Source: Dryococelus australis (Eukaryota; Arthropoda; Insecta; Phasmatodea; Phasmatidae). Taken from it: a stretch of 64,000 nt of DNA. The DNA is taken from positions 24,835,418 through 24,899,417 of the forward strand of contig CM056999.1 of the NCBI GenBank assembly GCA_029891345.1, given 5' to 3'. The translations under genes were made by a program, and so were the position numbers. The notes beneath the pieces were generated by a model. It saw only the letters and a list, made by a program, of their open reading frames with translations. It was not told the DNA's origin and did no database searches. Shown here in pieces: positions 48,001-59,399 of the stretch. Each line of letters begins with the position of its first letter. Position 1 is the stretch's first letter.

Positions 48001-48073
48001 CTGGGTGTCCCGGGGCTGTTCCTGGCTGAATCGAAGAACGGGATCAACGAGGATGGATTTTATAGGCTTGCCT

Positions 48074-48172
48074 ACACCTTTCACACTGATAGGCTAGTCC
48101 TGGTCTGGTGACCCTTTTGTCGGGCCAGCCTATACAGGCATGGTGGTATAGTTCACTACAGGTGGTGCAACA
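48074..48172 (-). pseudogene. PHD-type zinc finger 2 in Gag region
   Basis: CTTCSELYHHACIGW is followed after 16 residues by YQCERC. Spacing is C-x2-C-x4-H-x2-C-x16-C-x2-C, the second part of a PHD (C4HC3) finger. It shares the IGWPDK...GLAYQCERC framework with finger 1, so the two are tandem duplicates. Reading frames shift between the fingers. PHD fingers usually bind histone tails, but the role inside a Gag is unknown. Confidence 0.65.
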
Positions 48173-48237
48173 TATCCTGTTTTTCTTCGTACCCTAGACA
48201 CATCACTTGGTTACAAAAAAGTTGTCAGTAGTGTCCC

Positions 48238-48378
48238 ACAGTCTTCGCACCTGTATTCGAGTCCCTCAATACTCCTGGCTTTGTCCCTCCACCCTAGGCA
48301 GAGATGGTGGAAGTAGTTACCACAGTAGGTGTATCAAGTGCTAAATGTGCCATAACCTCGACATTCGGTATGGCTACA
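48238..48378 (-). pseudogene. PHD-type zinc finger 1 in Gag region
   Basis: It begins with a cysteine pair (KCSHTEC), then has an in-frame stop. CGNYFHHLCLGW follows, and after 16 residues YRCEDCG. The second half has the same spacing as finger 2 (C-x4-H-x2-C-x16-C-x2-C). The preceding frame begins MSDADVNTTKVAIEN. The domain assignment rests on the cysteine/histidine pattern and the conserved GW.DK and GL.Y.C positions. Confidence 0.6.
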
Positions 48379-48632
48379 TTTGTTATTGGCAATGTCCGTC
48401 ATGTTCTCAATTGCCACTTTGGTGGTATTAACATCGGCATCAGACATTGTGGTATGGGTGCCACGGGGTGTTTAGACAACTCCCTGAAGTCTGTTTTGGT
48501 TCCCCATTGAATCTTAGTTCTCTAGGTCATTATGACATGGTCCTGTTTTCACTGGTTAACAGTTAATTACGGGGCTATAAACTATATGCACAGTTAAAGT
48601 GGTTTTGGTAGCGTAAGGCCAAACACGCTTGG

Positions 48633-49037
48633 CTATTTACTATTTATGCATTTGGGTTTCGTTTTGTTAGTAGCAACTTTTGCTGGATGAGTCGGTTGGT
48701 GACTAGGAACGTAATTTTCCACTACTGGAATGGCAACTGGCTTATTCAGGATGCAGGTGAATTTCATATTACCTGTTATACCAGGAATTACTTCGGTCTG
48801 TGGTAATGGAGCTGATGCTTGCTGGCTGAACCCAGTGAAGCTGGTGGAGGGTTGATAGATGTTGATACTGTGCCGACCCACACAGTACTGCTGATTCCAC
48901 TCTGCTGACTCATGGCTCAAGAACCAGGGGTTAGCTGCTCCGTACCTTACCTCAGTACCCTGTACCAGACCTCGTACTACGGGATGATGCTCCCTGGCAA
49001 TATGAGTGTGCGCAGGGAAACAAATATATTCAAACAC
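48633..49037 (-). pseudogene. Gag-like ORF (amino-terminal region), right flank
   Basis: This 134-codon open segment contains FPAHTHIAREHHPVVRGLV, ESAEWNQQYCVGRHSI and ENYVPSHQPTHPAKV. All three blocks recur in up to four other places in the window (41.3-41.6, 43.5, 45.4-46.0 and about 5.05 kb), which establishes it as a real conserved coding region of the family. No described domain is recognised. An upstream stop precedes it, while related sequence (MPFGRR, AAYTAAKRGYV) extends to about 49200. Confidence 0.6.
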
Positions 49038-49300
49038 TGGAGAGGAAGGCCTCTCCAGAAGGTGGGGGAGTGATGCTCTGTCCCGCTCTGTTTGCCTACT
49101 AGGAGTAGACTGGTCTAATACATACCCTCGCTTGGCAGCGGTATAGGCCGCATTTTGTTACTTCCTCCGTGAGCCTTGCCTTCTACCAAAAGGCATTAAC
49201 ACTTTAAGATACTCGCTGATTATCGTGAACACAAGACAGATCCCTATCTAAGTGTATTTTCAATAGTGGTTAACGGCACAAGTTTGGTACTCTTATCAGT

Positions 49301-49319
49301 CCCCCCCCCCCCCCCCCCC
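49301..49319. repeat. C19 homopolymer
   Basis: Uninterrupted C run in the leader of the right-flank element. Confidence 0.95.
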
Positions 49320-50240
49320 GTGGTGTGCAGACCTAGAGCGATGAACGGTGTGTGCCACCTTCCTACCACTATGGGGTGTAGGTTGCAACAGTGGTTAGGC
49401 CTTCAGTCTCAAGCAAATATCACAGCCGGCACTCTAGGCCCTCTGGTAGGATAAAACTCAAGGCGACTGTCTCGCCTCTGTTGGATGAGTTCCTAGTTTG
49501 GTCAGGACTCTACTGTTCTATTCCCTGGGGTGTAGAATGGGTGGCCGTTTAATGGTGTATGTTTGATGTATGGATTCCTGAAGGGACGCCGCAGCCCTGC
49601 TCTAAGGTTCGTACTGTTATTTCAAAAACCCTGTCTCGGTTGACAATGTACAGTAGATATGTTCCTAGTGGTAAAGGGAAATACCTTTAGGACAGGAACC
49701 CTTAAGGAAAGGAACAAACTGTATTTATTGTATGTAACAAACACAAGTGACGCATGCTACCTCCTAACCAAGCAGAGAATGTGTATAGAAGTAACCTACA
49801 CTATACGGGTGTAGGTGACCTGTTCCTAAAATACCCTAGATATCTAGTGGCATTGACGGCTATCTTAACAACTCAGTTAGCTACTCTATACAATATAAAA
49901 AGGGGTGCCACTGCTTTAAGAGCAGTGCCTCTACCAGCAGGTAGAGGCGGCTGCAGATAGAGGAGGTACAGCAGCGGAAAGTGTGATGTAGACTGGTGAA
50001 GAAGAAGGGCTTCTGGTAGACGATGGTGGTTTTCGACAATGGTAGCTTCTGGTAGCTGGTGGTGGTCGTCTACAATGGTGCGTCTGGTTACTGCAGGTGG
50101 CTGCAGCAGAACCTTCTGGTGATGGCAATGGTGCCTCTTGTCATGTCTGCAGGAGCTTCTGGTAATGTCAATTGTACCAGCCTCTGGTTATATGATTATA
50201 TATTGCAATGCTACATTACCCCCCTCTGTATGGGAAATAT

Positions 50241-51246
50241 TTAGAAGAAACCTGTTGCAAATCTAAACTTTCATGAATATCGATGGTATGAAGGCTGGAA
50301 GTCGATGGTATGGAGGTCTGGTACAGGGTACTGAGGAAATGAAGGCTGGTATGAAGGCATTCCATCTCTTGCACAAAAAAAAATTTGATTACGTAGTTAT
50401 TTATTTATATAGAAAGTTCATCACAATAAAGTAGATCATATGACATTATTACACATAGTAAATTAATCAAAACATGCTATAATAAAATTTTACATTCCAC
50501 ATCTCTCTCTGCAATTAAATGCCAAATTACATTTACTTTCAGTTTTTGTTTACATGGTTCATTAGTGACTAATTTAATTTTTTATTAACATTCAATATGA
50601 AGAGAAAGGAATGCAAGGTCTGGCTAAAGTACGAGAGAACTCCTGCTTTTCATATTAGGTCGTTGCTAAATTTAACTCTTAGGGGCATCAGACTTGTCCC
50701 ACCACAATTAATATATATTAGCGTTATTAACGCGTGGACATTAACCTTACGCACATTACACAAGTTCACACTTCATCATTACATTCTTAGATAAAAATCT
50801 ATAGTTTTGATGGGTTTACAATGTTTATCTGCAACATACTTCAACACTTTTCAAAATCAACATGCAATATACATCAACATGTAAGCAACGGTTCCTGAGT
50901 ATGATAACACAATACAATTACAAGATATGTCTTTGCGTAATTTAACTTCATTAATACACAAAACTTAGTGTGCTCTGATTCCAGCGCAAATGCATATTAT
51001 GATACAAAAGCACTTTCAAATACAATAACATTATAAAACACAGCACTATTCACAAAATCTGCCTAATGCGGGATGGTAAAACAAATACAGCCAATTTTGA
51101 AAATTTTTATTCCTCAAAACTTGATTCTTTAACAAATTCATGAACAAGTATACACATCTTATACAGTTTTTTAGTGCATTATTAAATATCAATTCAATCC
51201 TCAATAAAATCTAATTATAATCTCTCTCAGAGTAGAAAACATCATA
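50241..51246. other. Unassigned AT-rich sequence with a small inverted copy of gag
   Basis: At 50313-50336 a 24-bp stretch (GAGGTCTGGTACAGGG...) is the exact reverse complement of 48950-48973 in the gag-like ORF, and GGTATGAAGGCTGG-like repeats surround it. The rest is AT-rich without recognisable features. Confidence 0.6.
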
Positions 51247-51560
51247 CAGTTAAACCCCTCCATTACGACCCCATTTATTACGACCACCTCTCTTTTACGA
51301 CCCAGTCCCAAGGAACCGTGAAAAGTTTGGGTCAAAAAAGTTGAAAAATTTGAGGCACGTCTAAAGATAGATTCAGTAATGCCTCTCCAACAAGGGTTTC
51401 AGTTACACGGATTTGTTTTGTAGACGTTTACTCCAAAGGTGGTACTAGTTTCTATTATCCATCGTTTTCAGTCTATGGAAAACTAGCCCTTACTGATGTT
51501 AGTGGTTGTGCATGTCTCAAGCTATAGGCTGTTCACGGTAAAGTGGGCACTTTTTACGAC
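51247..51560. mobile_element. pogo/Tigger-like element fragment
   Basis: Starting after TA, CAGTTAAACCCCTCCATTAC is followed by repeated TTACGACC motifs (51270-51305), the typical 5' terminal region of pogo/Tigger elements. The opposite terminus was not found and no transposase is visible. Confidence 0.6.
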
Positions 51561-52990
51561 CTGGTTACTTTTTCCTTTCACCCATTTTTTTATCCTTTAA
51601 ACATCTTTTTAAGTAAATATTGCCATGTAAGTAATAAACACAGTGTGTATATTCCACTGCACTCCGAAATTAATGACTAAGGCTAAAGCAAAGCATACTT
51701 ATTGACTATTATTCCAAATGAGAAGGCTTTCAAAAATGCTCACTTTACCCTGAATGGCTTTTACCATTATAGACTTTGTTTGTTGTCCCAATCAGCGTGA
51801 AGCAATAAATTACTTAATGCCAGAAGGGGGGACACTGGTGTATTGTCCATGGAAGCAGGTGGGGAGGGGGGCGAAGGGGGGTTTGCAGGCCAGGGTCAGT
51901 AAGAATTCTTTGCCCTAGTGGCTTGTGGCCCTCTGTCTTACCCTTCCTGTATTTTTTTGCTTCCATTATCCCTCCTCTTTTGTTGTAAAAACAGCGGCAC
52001 ATTACAGAGACTAGTTTCTTAATCAGTGTATGTCTGATTTCTTCAAATTTAATTCAATACCCTTTTTTATTATTATTTTCAAATTTATGTGAACCTATGC
52101 CTACGTAATATGGTAATTTGTTATGGTGGGTAATTGTTTTTGCTTGTGTAGTAAATTTTATGTGTAAAGTGAATAAAAATGTGTGCAAATAAAATGTGTT
52201 CTTGTTTCCGGTACCATATAATGGCAAGTAGGCCGTGTTTATGTATAGGCAACGTCAAAAGTTTTTGATGAAAAATTCGGGATATTTAACGCAAGTAGAC
52301 CACACTAAATATTTATATTCCTGTAAACATTGCCACGCCTCATCGTGCCAATGCAGAGGCCACCGCGCCGCCTACATTTCTCATATATTCAACACACTGA
52401 CGTGAATCGCATCTATCAGCATGTTCTCCCAACGCCGGGCCGCTGTTAAGAAGTGAACCGGGTCTGTAACGACAGCAGTGGCGGTGTACGTGCTTCATAG
52501 CAATATATGACTCACGAGACCTGCATAATAGATCTTTAATAATAACTTTATATTTTAATGTTCCATGTGGGCCCTACAGCGTTACTCTCAATCAAATGTC
52601 ATGACGGCAAATAGTTATTACAAGATTCGTAAATTTCATCTATGAAAGTGTTTTAGTAAAATTGATTCCTCAAATTTATTATGATAGGCTCAACTAGCCC
52701 TAAGAAAATGAATTGCAAACAAAATACTCGATCACATTACTTTGAGTTAGTAAATTTTACTCGTATTACATTCAACCAATATAACCTTGATTTTAATGAT
52801 ATAAAGACAATACATTATAAAAAATTACTATATAAATGAACACTAATTAAATCATATTAAACTACCTGAGGTTACAAACTCTACTATGTTTCTGCTTCTC
52901 TCTCTTCCTGATCATCTCACTTTACATAATTTCTCGTTTTCCTTACAAACTTTCTTGCAATATATTTTACAATTTCCGTACTCTCATGAA
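51561..52990. other. Unassigned sequence
   Basis: A GT/GC-poor to AT-rich mixture. The short open frame 51814-52002 (minus) has no domain. Confidence 0.4.
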
Positions 52991-52991
52991 A

Positions 52992-53955
52992 CTACGCCTT
53001 TTCCTGTTTTCTTACCCCCATAATCTTGTCTTTCTTTCTCATATTTTGCCTTGCAACCCTTTTCCTGGATAATTCATGAATAGTAGACAAGTTTTTCACT
53101 TTAAAACACTTCACATTTGGTTCAGCATTGTCACTATTAGGTTTACAAAATTCACAATCATATTTCCTCTTGCATGACCCCTCCACTTTCAAAATATTAT
53201 TCTACATCTTTTGTGGTCTCAACAGTGTCACAAGAAATTCAAATAATTTGAGAGACCCTGGCTGGTGAAAAATAACTGCGAATTTAATCTCAATTTTAAT
53301 TAAGTAAGGGTTTTTTCGGGGATTAACACCCAATTTTTCTGTTGTACTGGATGAATTTTGTTTACATCTGTTGCTACATCCTGACAATTTAGCTCTACTG
53401 TTTTTAATTGACCTTGGCAATTTTCAATTTCACTTTGACGTTTCACAGGTTTACTTCCACTGCTAAGAACCTTTAGAAATTCTACAGTATTTTTGACACA
53501 CTGATTGGTTGTACATTCCCCCCCCCCCCCCCCCCCCTAACATCTGTTTTTTTCACATTTATGTCAATCTTACATTCTGTCAAAATTATGTTGTTGTTAT
53601 CCAATGCACTCTTCACGTTGTTTGCTATATCATTTTCGAATCAATAAAGTCAGCAGAAAAAAATTATCATGACACAGCAAAATAACTGTTCACATCTGGG
53701 GTATTGTTTTGGCGGAAAAGTTTATATTTACCTCAATACAATGTTATTCATTGACTGGACTTGGCGGTATGGAAACTGTATAGTGATGTTTTGAAGTCTG
53801 GAAATGTTAACTGGAAGCTGCGGGCAGTGTGTCAACAGGCTTCTGTTGTTGCCTGGAACACTAGTTGTTGTAGTAGGTACTCTCACACTGGAACACAGAT
53901 TATGAGTGATGAATGAAAACTCTGGTACGCTGACTGCTGGGCTGCTGGTCTTCAA
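52992..53955 (-). pseudogene. Internal remnant of an LTR element downstream of the 54-kb LTR
   Basis: Three open segments on the minus strand follow the LTR/primer-binding site: 53955-53728 (serine/threonine-rich), 53420-53202 (basic, with GCSNRCKQ) and 53192-52992 (with YDCEFCKP and a basic tail). They are separated by stops and a C20 run (53518-53537). Position suggests a gag remnant of the element whose LTR ends at 54038, but no domain is recognised. Confidence 0.35.
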
Positions 53956-54018
53956 GTGCTTGAATAATTAATGAGGATGCCGGCAATCTTCATGTCACAA
54001 GGCTTGTAGAAATTCGAG

Positions 54019-54035
54019 CTTCATGTGGGGTGCCA
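54019..54035 (-). other. Primer-binding-site-like sequence
   Basis: TGGCACCCCACATGAAG on the minus strand begins with TGG, two bases after the LTR end. This is the usual layout for a tRNA primer-binding site. Confidence 0.55.
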
Positions 54036-54037
54036 AA

Positions 54038-54433
54038 TGTAATGTTTACCGTACGATACTCTGAGTCAGCAGTAAACACTAGCTAAAAACTAGTTCTGTT
54101 GACAACTTTAAGCTCTGACCAAAAATAATTGAAGGTTTGTTAATATTATTGCCAACAGTAAATAAATAAACAATTACATTAAATGTTCACTGATGATTTA
54201 TCACAGTTTTTTCAAAAACATTTGGCACATAAAAGGGAGATAGAATGGTAGTGCGGTCACTCGCTGCTCTGCACGAACACTACATCGCTGAACTGTCTTG
54301 ATGAATAAACTGTGATGATGAGAAAGGTTGCGCCTACTATTTATATTAACTGAATGTTTCATTAATTACATGTTGTCCAATTGTGGCCTCGCAAAGTGTG
54401 GTCATGTCTAAAAATAGCCAGCAAACTCTGACA
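54038..54433 (-). repeat. 5' LTR of a second LTR-element family (396 bp)
   Basis: On the minus strand it starts TGTCAGAGTTTGCTGG and ends CATTACA, giving TG...CA ends. It has a TATA box (TATAAATA, 54338-54345) and AATAAAC shortly downstream, and is followed by a primer-binding-site-like sequence. It is unrelated to LTRs A-E. No partner LTR was found in the window. Confidence 0.55.
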
Positions 54434-55330
54434 TGGTTTTAGAAATCAATAGTATCACATGCGTGCAGGCGGCCACGTCGGCCAACTGTGACCTCAGTAC
54501 TTTCCTTGTTGCATCAGGTCGCGCAAAACGGCGAATACGTGTCTAGCTTACTTACCATCGATAAGTTGCACTGTCATCCTATGACGATGTTACTATTGAT
54601 GCAATGACTCAAATAAAATAATAAATTTGGGAAAACTAACATATACAAAAAAAAGTACAAAGTGTTATTGCCACAATCTTTTAAATATTAAATCAATTAC
54701 TATCCTTAGCAGATATATAGAACATTTAAGTGATTACCGAAAATATAAATTATTATACATTGCGATGCTACAAAACATACTATGTGCTTTAGTTATATCA
54801 CTAACATTTTTGGTTAAAGATGTTAGTTTATAAATAAAATACACTTACGTAGTTATGATTCTGCCCATGAATGAGCGCCATTTTGGCTTATACGTACATA
54901 AAACAATAAACAGTCCACCATGCTAGTAATAGATTTATGAATTGTATGCTGTGAACGAAATATCAATATACAATTTGGGAGTGATAGATCAATATACAGT
55001 TGATGTTTACATGAAATAAAATGTACAAAATGAATACTATAGCAGGGAAATGTTTTCTTACAAATTATTTTTACTACCTCAAAAACAAATACCAGTATTA
55101 TAAGTTTAATTATATTTATTTTACGAATTTCACCAGGTATGGCTTATATAGAGTTAAATATGTAGCAACACCAAAGCCAGCCATACCAGTTTCTGTTTAG
55201 TTTCAAATCACATGTTACTAAAAGATAAAAATAAAATTAAGAAAATAGTTTTTCGGTTGCGAAAATAAAATTCTTTGTTTTTGAAAACATGTCTCACAAG
55301 ATAACAACATGCTGTAATTTCCATGATGAT
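54434..55330. other. Unassigned AT-rich sequence
   Basis: Open frame 54627-54833 (plus) lacks a domain. Nothing else is recognisable. Confidence 0.4.
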
Positions 55331-55344
55331 TGAATCATTTGGGT

Positions 55345-55434
55345 TGATGAAATGATTTGGTTGGACCATGGCCGATTGTAACCGACACCAATTTTGGGAT
55401 AGTCGGCAGATGTATCAGTATTGTTCCAGCCCTA
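55345..55434. mobile_element. hAT terminus fragment, copy C
   Basis: On the minus strand TAGGGCTGGAACAATACTGA followed by CTGCCGACTATCCC resembles the termini of hAT copies A and B. Only one end is recognisable and no target-site duplication is seen. Confidence 0.45.
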
Positions 55435-56250
55435 TGGAAAAACCCATTAGAATAGTTATCCTAACTGCATTCTCTGGTGCATGAATCTGGGAAGTTGGGC
55501 ATTGCACGCGACTCATGATGTAAAGAAAAACTTTGTATTGAACATTCTTCTTTCCGCTGCTGTGTGCTGACAACAATGTTGGCAACCCCTGATTTTACGA
55601 GCATGGATTTTATAAGGGTTGTAAATTTACAAAATCATTCTTGGAACCCATAATAAAATTCCAAACCTTGAAGAGGAAATGAGGCCATCTGAGGACAGTC
55701 AAAGCTTATCCCTCCAAGGATGTTTACAAGCTTGCTTCGCACTTTATGGATGCTGTACACTGGAGATTGTGCATCATATACTGTGTTTTATTTGCCATAC
55801 GTCTACCTTTTCAAGTAATTAATATGTTCCATGATTGAACATTGAAGAGGGGCAAAGTTCTCCTTGAAACACTGCACCTAGCAGCAACATGTACCTAAGC
55901 AGCTATCTTGAGTCTGCAACTGCTTTTTTCTAATAAGGCTTGTTCTCATGTCCTCACATTTCTTAGCATAAGAAAAACACATTCAGAAACACACACTATG
56001 TACATCATGTACAAATTCATTGTCATCACACATCTTGCTCATGTTGAAATAACTTATTTCTATCACTCTTGTGGCAAGAGTTTAGTAATTGGTTGAGTGA
56101 TCAGTTCTTGACTTGTATGAAGCTGAACCACATGGACTATACCATTAGCTTCAGGGAACTTGAACTATGCTCCCAAGCTTCATGACAGGGCCGGGGGGGG
56201 GGGGGGGGGGGGGGCTGGTTAGGGTCTTGCATTAGCACATTGGTATTATG
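55435..56250. other. Unassigned sequence with G22 run
   Basis: G22 lies at 56193-56214. No gene was recognised. Confidence 0.5.
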
Positions 56251-57505
56251 TAGGGATGGGCCGATACCGATGATACAGATTCTCAACTGCAGATGCCGCC
56301 GATTACACAGATGCAGATACCAGTTTGGATGAGCACAGTTATAATTCCCAATTCTCAATATTTGGAAATACTTATTATTAAATTTAAATATTGAGTTTTA
56401 TGAATTCTTTAGGTGTTTACAGTATAGAAATACAATACAGCATTAATTTTAATAATAAATTATAAAATAGACAGTTTAACAACTTAACAGTCAAGCAAAA
56501 AATGTTACCAGACAATACAGTATTAATTAAAAACTGATTTCATTAAAGTCAACCTTCAAAACTTCAGGCAATCTGATGCGGATTTGGATTTTAGATCTGA
56601 AAAATACAGTTACATAAACTTAACAACCATGTTTGTTTAAACCAACAGCGAGATGTCATTAAAAAGAATTTTTTGAAATAAATTTAATAATAAATATTCA
56701 CTTGAAATTGAGCAAAATTTTTTAAAATTTATATTAACATTTTCGCTTAGTATTCCTTCGTCGGCCGAGTTATACTCAATGCCTTGGTTAAAATGAAAAC
56801 TGATATATTTGCGACAATTTTTTCCAATCATTACATTCAGAGTTTTATTTAGACCTTTAAAATTCTAACCAAAACCGCAGCCGAAGTTTCCAATAAGAAC
56901 CACTCCCGTCAAAATCTTATGTATTTGCTTTCACTCATCACTTTCAATAACAACAGTGCCATATAATGTGTGTTACGTTTTCATTGCCGCCAACTTACAA
57001 GTGCAGCAAACCCATAAGAAGAATAAGAAGTAAGGTTGCTTTCTTATTGTTGCCAACGTACGAATGCAGTAAAAACAGTAAACATTTAAGAAGAAAATAA
57101 AACAAAAAACTATTGTGGGATGTAAACATTACTATTGATAGTACGATCGATAGCACCAGTGGCAATTAACTGCATTTTTTTGCATTCATGTAGTGTCCAA
57201 AAATGAATAATGCAAACAATCTTTGGCAAATATACCAACAGAAATTACAGTAAAATGTAAACAACGAAAACAAATCATCAAAAAACAATTGTTCCGAATA
57301 TATTTTGGGATTTGGACAGAATATCTGATTGATCACATGGATGCGGAAAATTAGTGCTTTACAAGATGTAGCTTGCCAGGTTATTTAATGTTGTGTTAAA
57401 TAAATAGACCCTACTAATTGGTGAATAATAATCTGCAAATAATGTTCAGATGCCGATGGTTGTGGTATCGGTCAGTTAATTGGAAATGGTATCGGCCCAT
57501 TACTA
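56251..57505. mobile_element. Non-autonomous hAT element, copy B (1255 bp)
   Basis: It starts TAGGGATGGGCCGATACCGA and ends ATCGGCCCATTACTA. Flanks GTATTATG (56243-56250) and ATATTATG (57506-57513) match in 7 of 8 positions, fitting a decayed 8-bp target duplication. Internal sequence is homologous to copy A in the opposite orientation. Confidence 0.8.
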
Positions 57506-57521
57506 ATATTATGTTTCACAT

Positions 57522-58290
57522 TCACCACACGTTTTGTCCACTTTGATTCAACTTGCAGCTGATGTAAGTAGTCCTTGTGTTACTGATGCCAGGAGTACTG
57601 GTGAGCTTGCTTTTGAAGACTCCATCTTGACACAGGTGATTAGAATGTTCTGATTTTAAGTCTTCATCAGGCAATATTTGTGGAAGTCCCAAAGTAAGGA
57701 AGAAACATCGTATTAATTCACCGAGATCACGTGGATCTTTCGACAGTGGTGTCAATGGGCATGAGTTTAGAACAGCTTTGATAGTATAAAACTTTTCATA
57801 AGTCGGGAAATGGCTTCCTATGACCTTGTGCATGTGTTTTAACCGGCTTTACCCCGGCCTCCTACAGGCCTCCAAAATGTGGTGCACCTAGTGGTAAGAA
57901 GTGCCACGTTATTGTTTGGTTTTGCAACGTATTGGAAATAGCTGCACTGTTATATGGGTCTTGAAGAAAGGTTTATATTGCTTTCAGATGGTGATTGGCA
58001 CCTACAAAGTTGGTCCCACAATCATTGAATATATCTTTACAACAGCTATGGTGGGTCAAAACCCTACAAAATATAGCAAGGAATGCATCTGTTGTCAAAT
58101 CAAATACCAACACACAAACAAATGTATTGAAACATAGGGGCTTTTGGGTATGATTCATTATTGTGGAGAACGGACAAAAATTGTCCACTCCAGGCTTTAG
58201 AAATGGTTTGACCTAAGTTATTCGTACTGCAGAAAGGTTACCCATAATAGGTGTCATGGGCTAGGCCTGTGATGACACATTAATCGCAAC
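57522..58290 (-). pseudogene. BEL/Pao integrase remnant
   Basis: Minus-strand blocks in order are: IMGNLSAVRIT, the PGVDNFCPFS core start, VFDLTTDAFLAIF, GTNFVGANHHLKAI (around the second catalytic aspartate; here D-C-G-T-N-F where D-N-G-T-N-F is usual), a PPHFGGL/EAGVK block with a stop between them, and VLNSCPLTPLSKDP. This order is diagnostic of BEL/Pao integrases. Stops and frame changes make it non-functional. No matching LTR was found. Confidence 0.85.
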
Positions 58291-58680
58291 TACCACCCTC
58301 TAAAAAAAAGGAGGGGCTAAGGTTCAAACATTTAAAAAACTGCATACAGGCTCAACCAAAATCGAGAGGAAATCCATCCAGTATTACACCATTGATCAGA
58401 AACTCCCTCTGTTCCTCACTAGTTTCTGGGATACACACAAATAGCAGGATGTTTAAAAAGATTCCTTACATAAAAATAGAACAGATAAAAACTAAGAATA
58501 GAGTAGTAAAATAAAATATCACATTGAAACACAGATAAGAATCTCAAGAAACATTCAGAAAACAATACGTACTCTTAAAATCCCAGAATACTACACAGCT
58601 AGATGACATTACATTATACATTATTTGCAGCTACATGGCCTATGTCACACATTTTAATTGGCTTGATGAAACAGTTTAAG
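58291..58680. other. Unassigned sequence between retroelement remnants
   Basis: No motif recognised. Confidence 0.4.
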
Positions 58681-58689
58681 TTGCATCAA

Positions 58690-59000
58690 ATGTGCTCTTT
58701 TGGTTATGTAATGCTTAGTTGCTTCATGCAGCAATCTTTTTACAGGACCAAGAAACTTAATAATCTTGTAGGGTCCATTTGATGCCATAGCTTACTTTGA
58801 AGAAAAGTATTCACATTTCTTGCTTTACACTATTTGGCTTCACAACACTAAGTCTCCATCATCATACATGTTGTGGAGTCTACCAGCATTATATTTTATG
58901 GCCACAGTTCTCTTCACGTTATCTAAATTTAGATGTCTGTTGTCTAGAGTCTAGAGTCCCCCAAATATTCAGTAGAGGAGACAGTAGTTCTTTTCCAAAA
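58690..59000 (-). pseudogene. Integrase C-terminal (GPY/F) remnant of another LTR element
   Basis: Minus-strand YNAGRLHNMYDDGDLVL, then SNGPYKIIKFLGPV, fit the tail of Ty3/gypsy-type integrases (GDLV followed by GPYKI). Two stops interrupt it. Confidence 0.6.
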
Positions 59001-59399
59001 ATACTTTACTTACTCAGAGAAAACCTGGTGGCTGAGTAAGGGAGAGAATTAAACGCAAGACTGAGTTCCGAAAGATTTTTGGTTGCAACTATGATGGTCC
59101 TGGTTTTGGAAGGTACTCAGCGCCATCCCATTAAACACACAACAGTTACAGTTCAAGCCCAATTTGTGCCCCGAACACACACTCAGGCTCCTCCATCTGT
59201 CACCACCACCCCCCCCCCCCACCCAATCCTGAAACAGCCACACGTACCTCCTAACGTACCTTTGGGAGGTGAGTTTCAAGGCCATAAAGGACCACTTCTG
59301 CCCATCCAAGATGGTTGAAACAGTACCACAGACACACAATACAAATCCATGCTTCTGCTGGAGGCACTGACAACATTTCAGGCCAGCCCCTAAATGGAT

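Larger units (their letters stand above)
47853..50240 (-). mobile_element. 5' half of a retroelement relative, cut at the palindrome edge
   Basis: On the minus strand the order is: leader with CCAGAAGCT motifs (50200-49940), a CTGCTGGTAGAG splice-donor-like site, AATAAA (reads TTTATT at 49724-49729), shared leader blocks, gag-like ORF (49037-48633), two PHD-type fingers (48378-48074) and a Gag capsid-like segment ending at 47853. Nothing of pol follows, because the sequence switches to the palindrome arm. It is therefore truncated at the junction. Confidence 0.7.
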
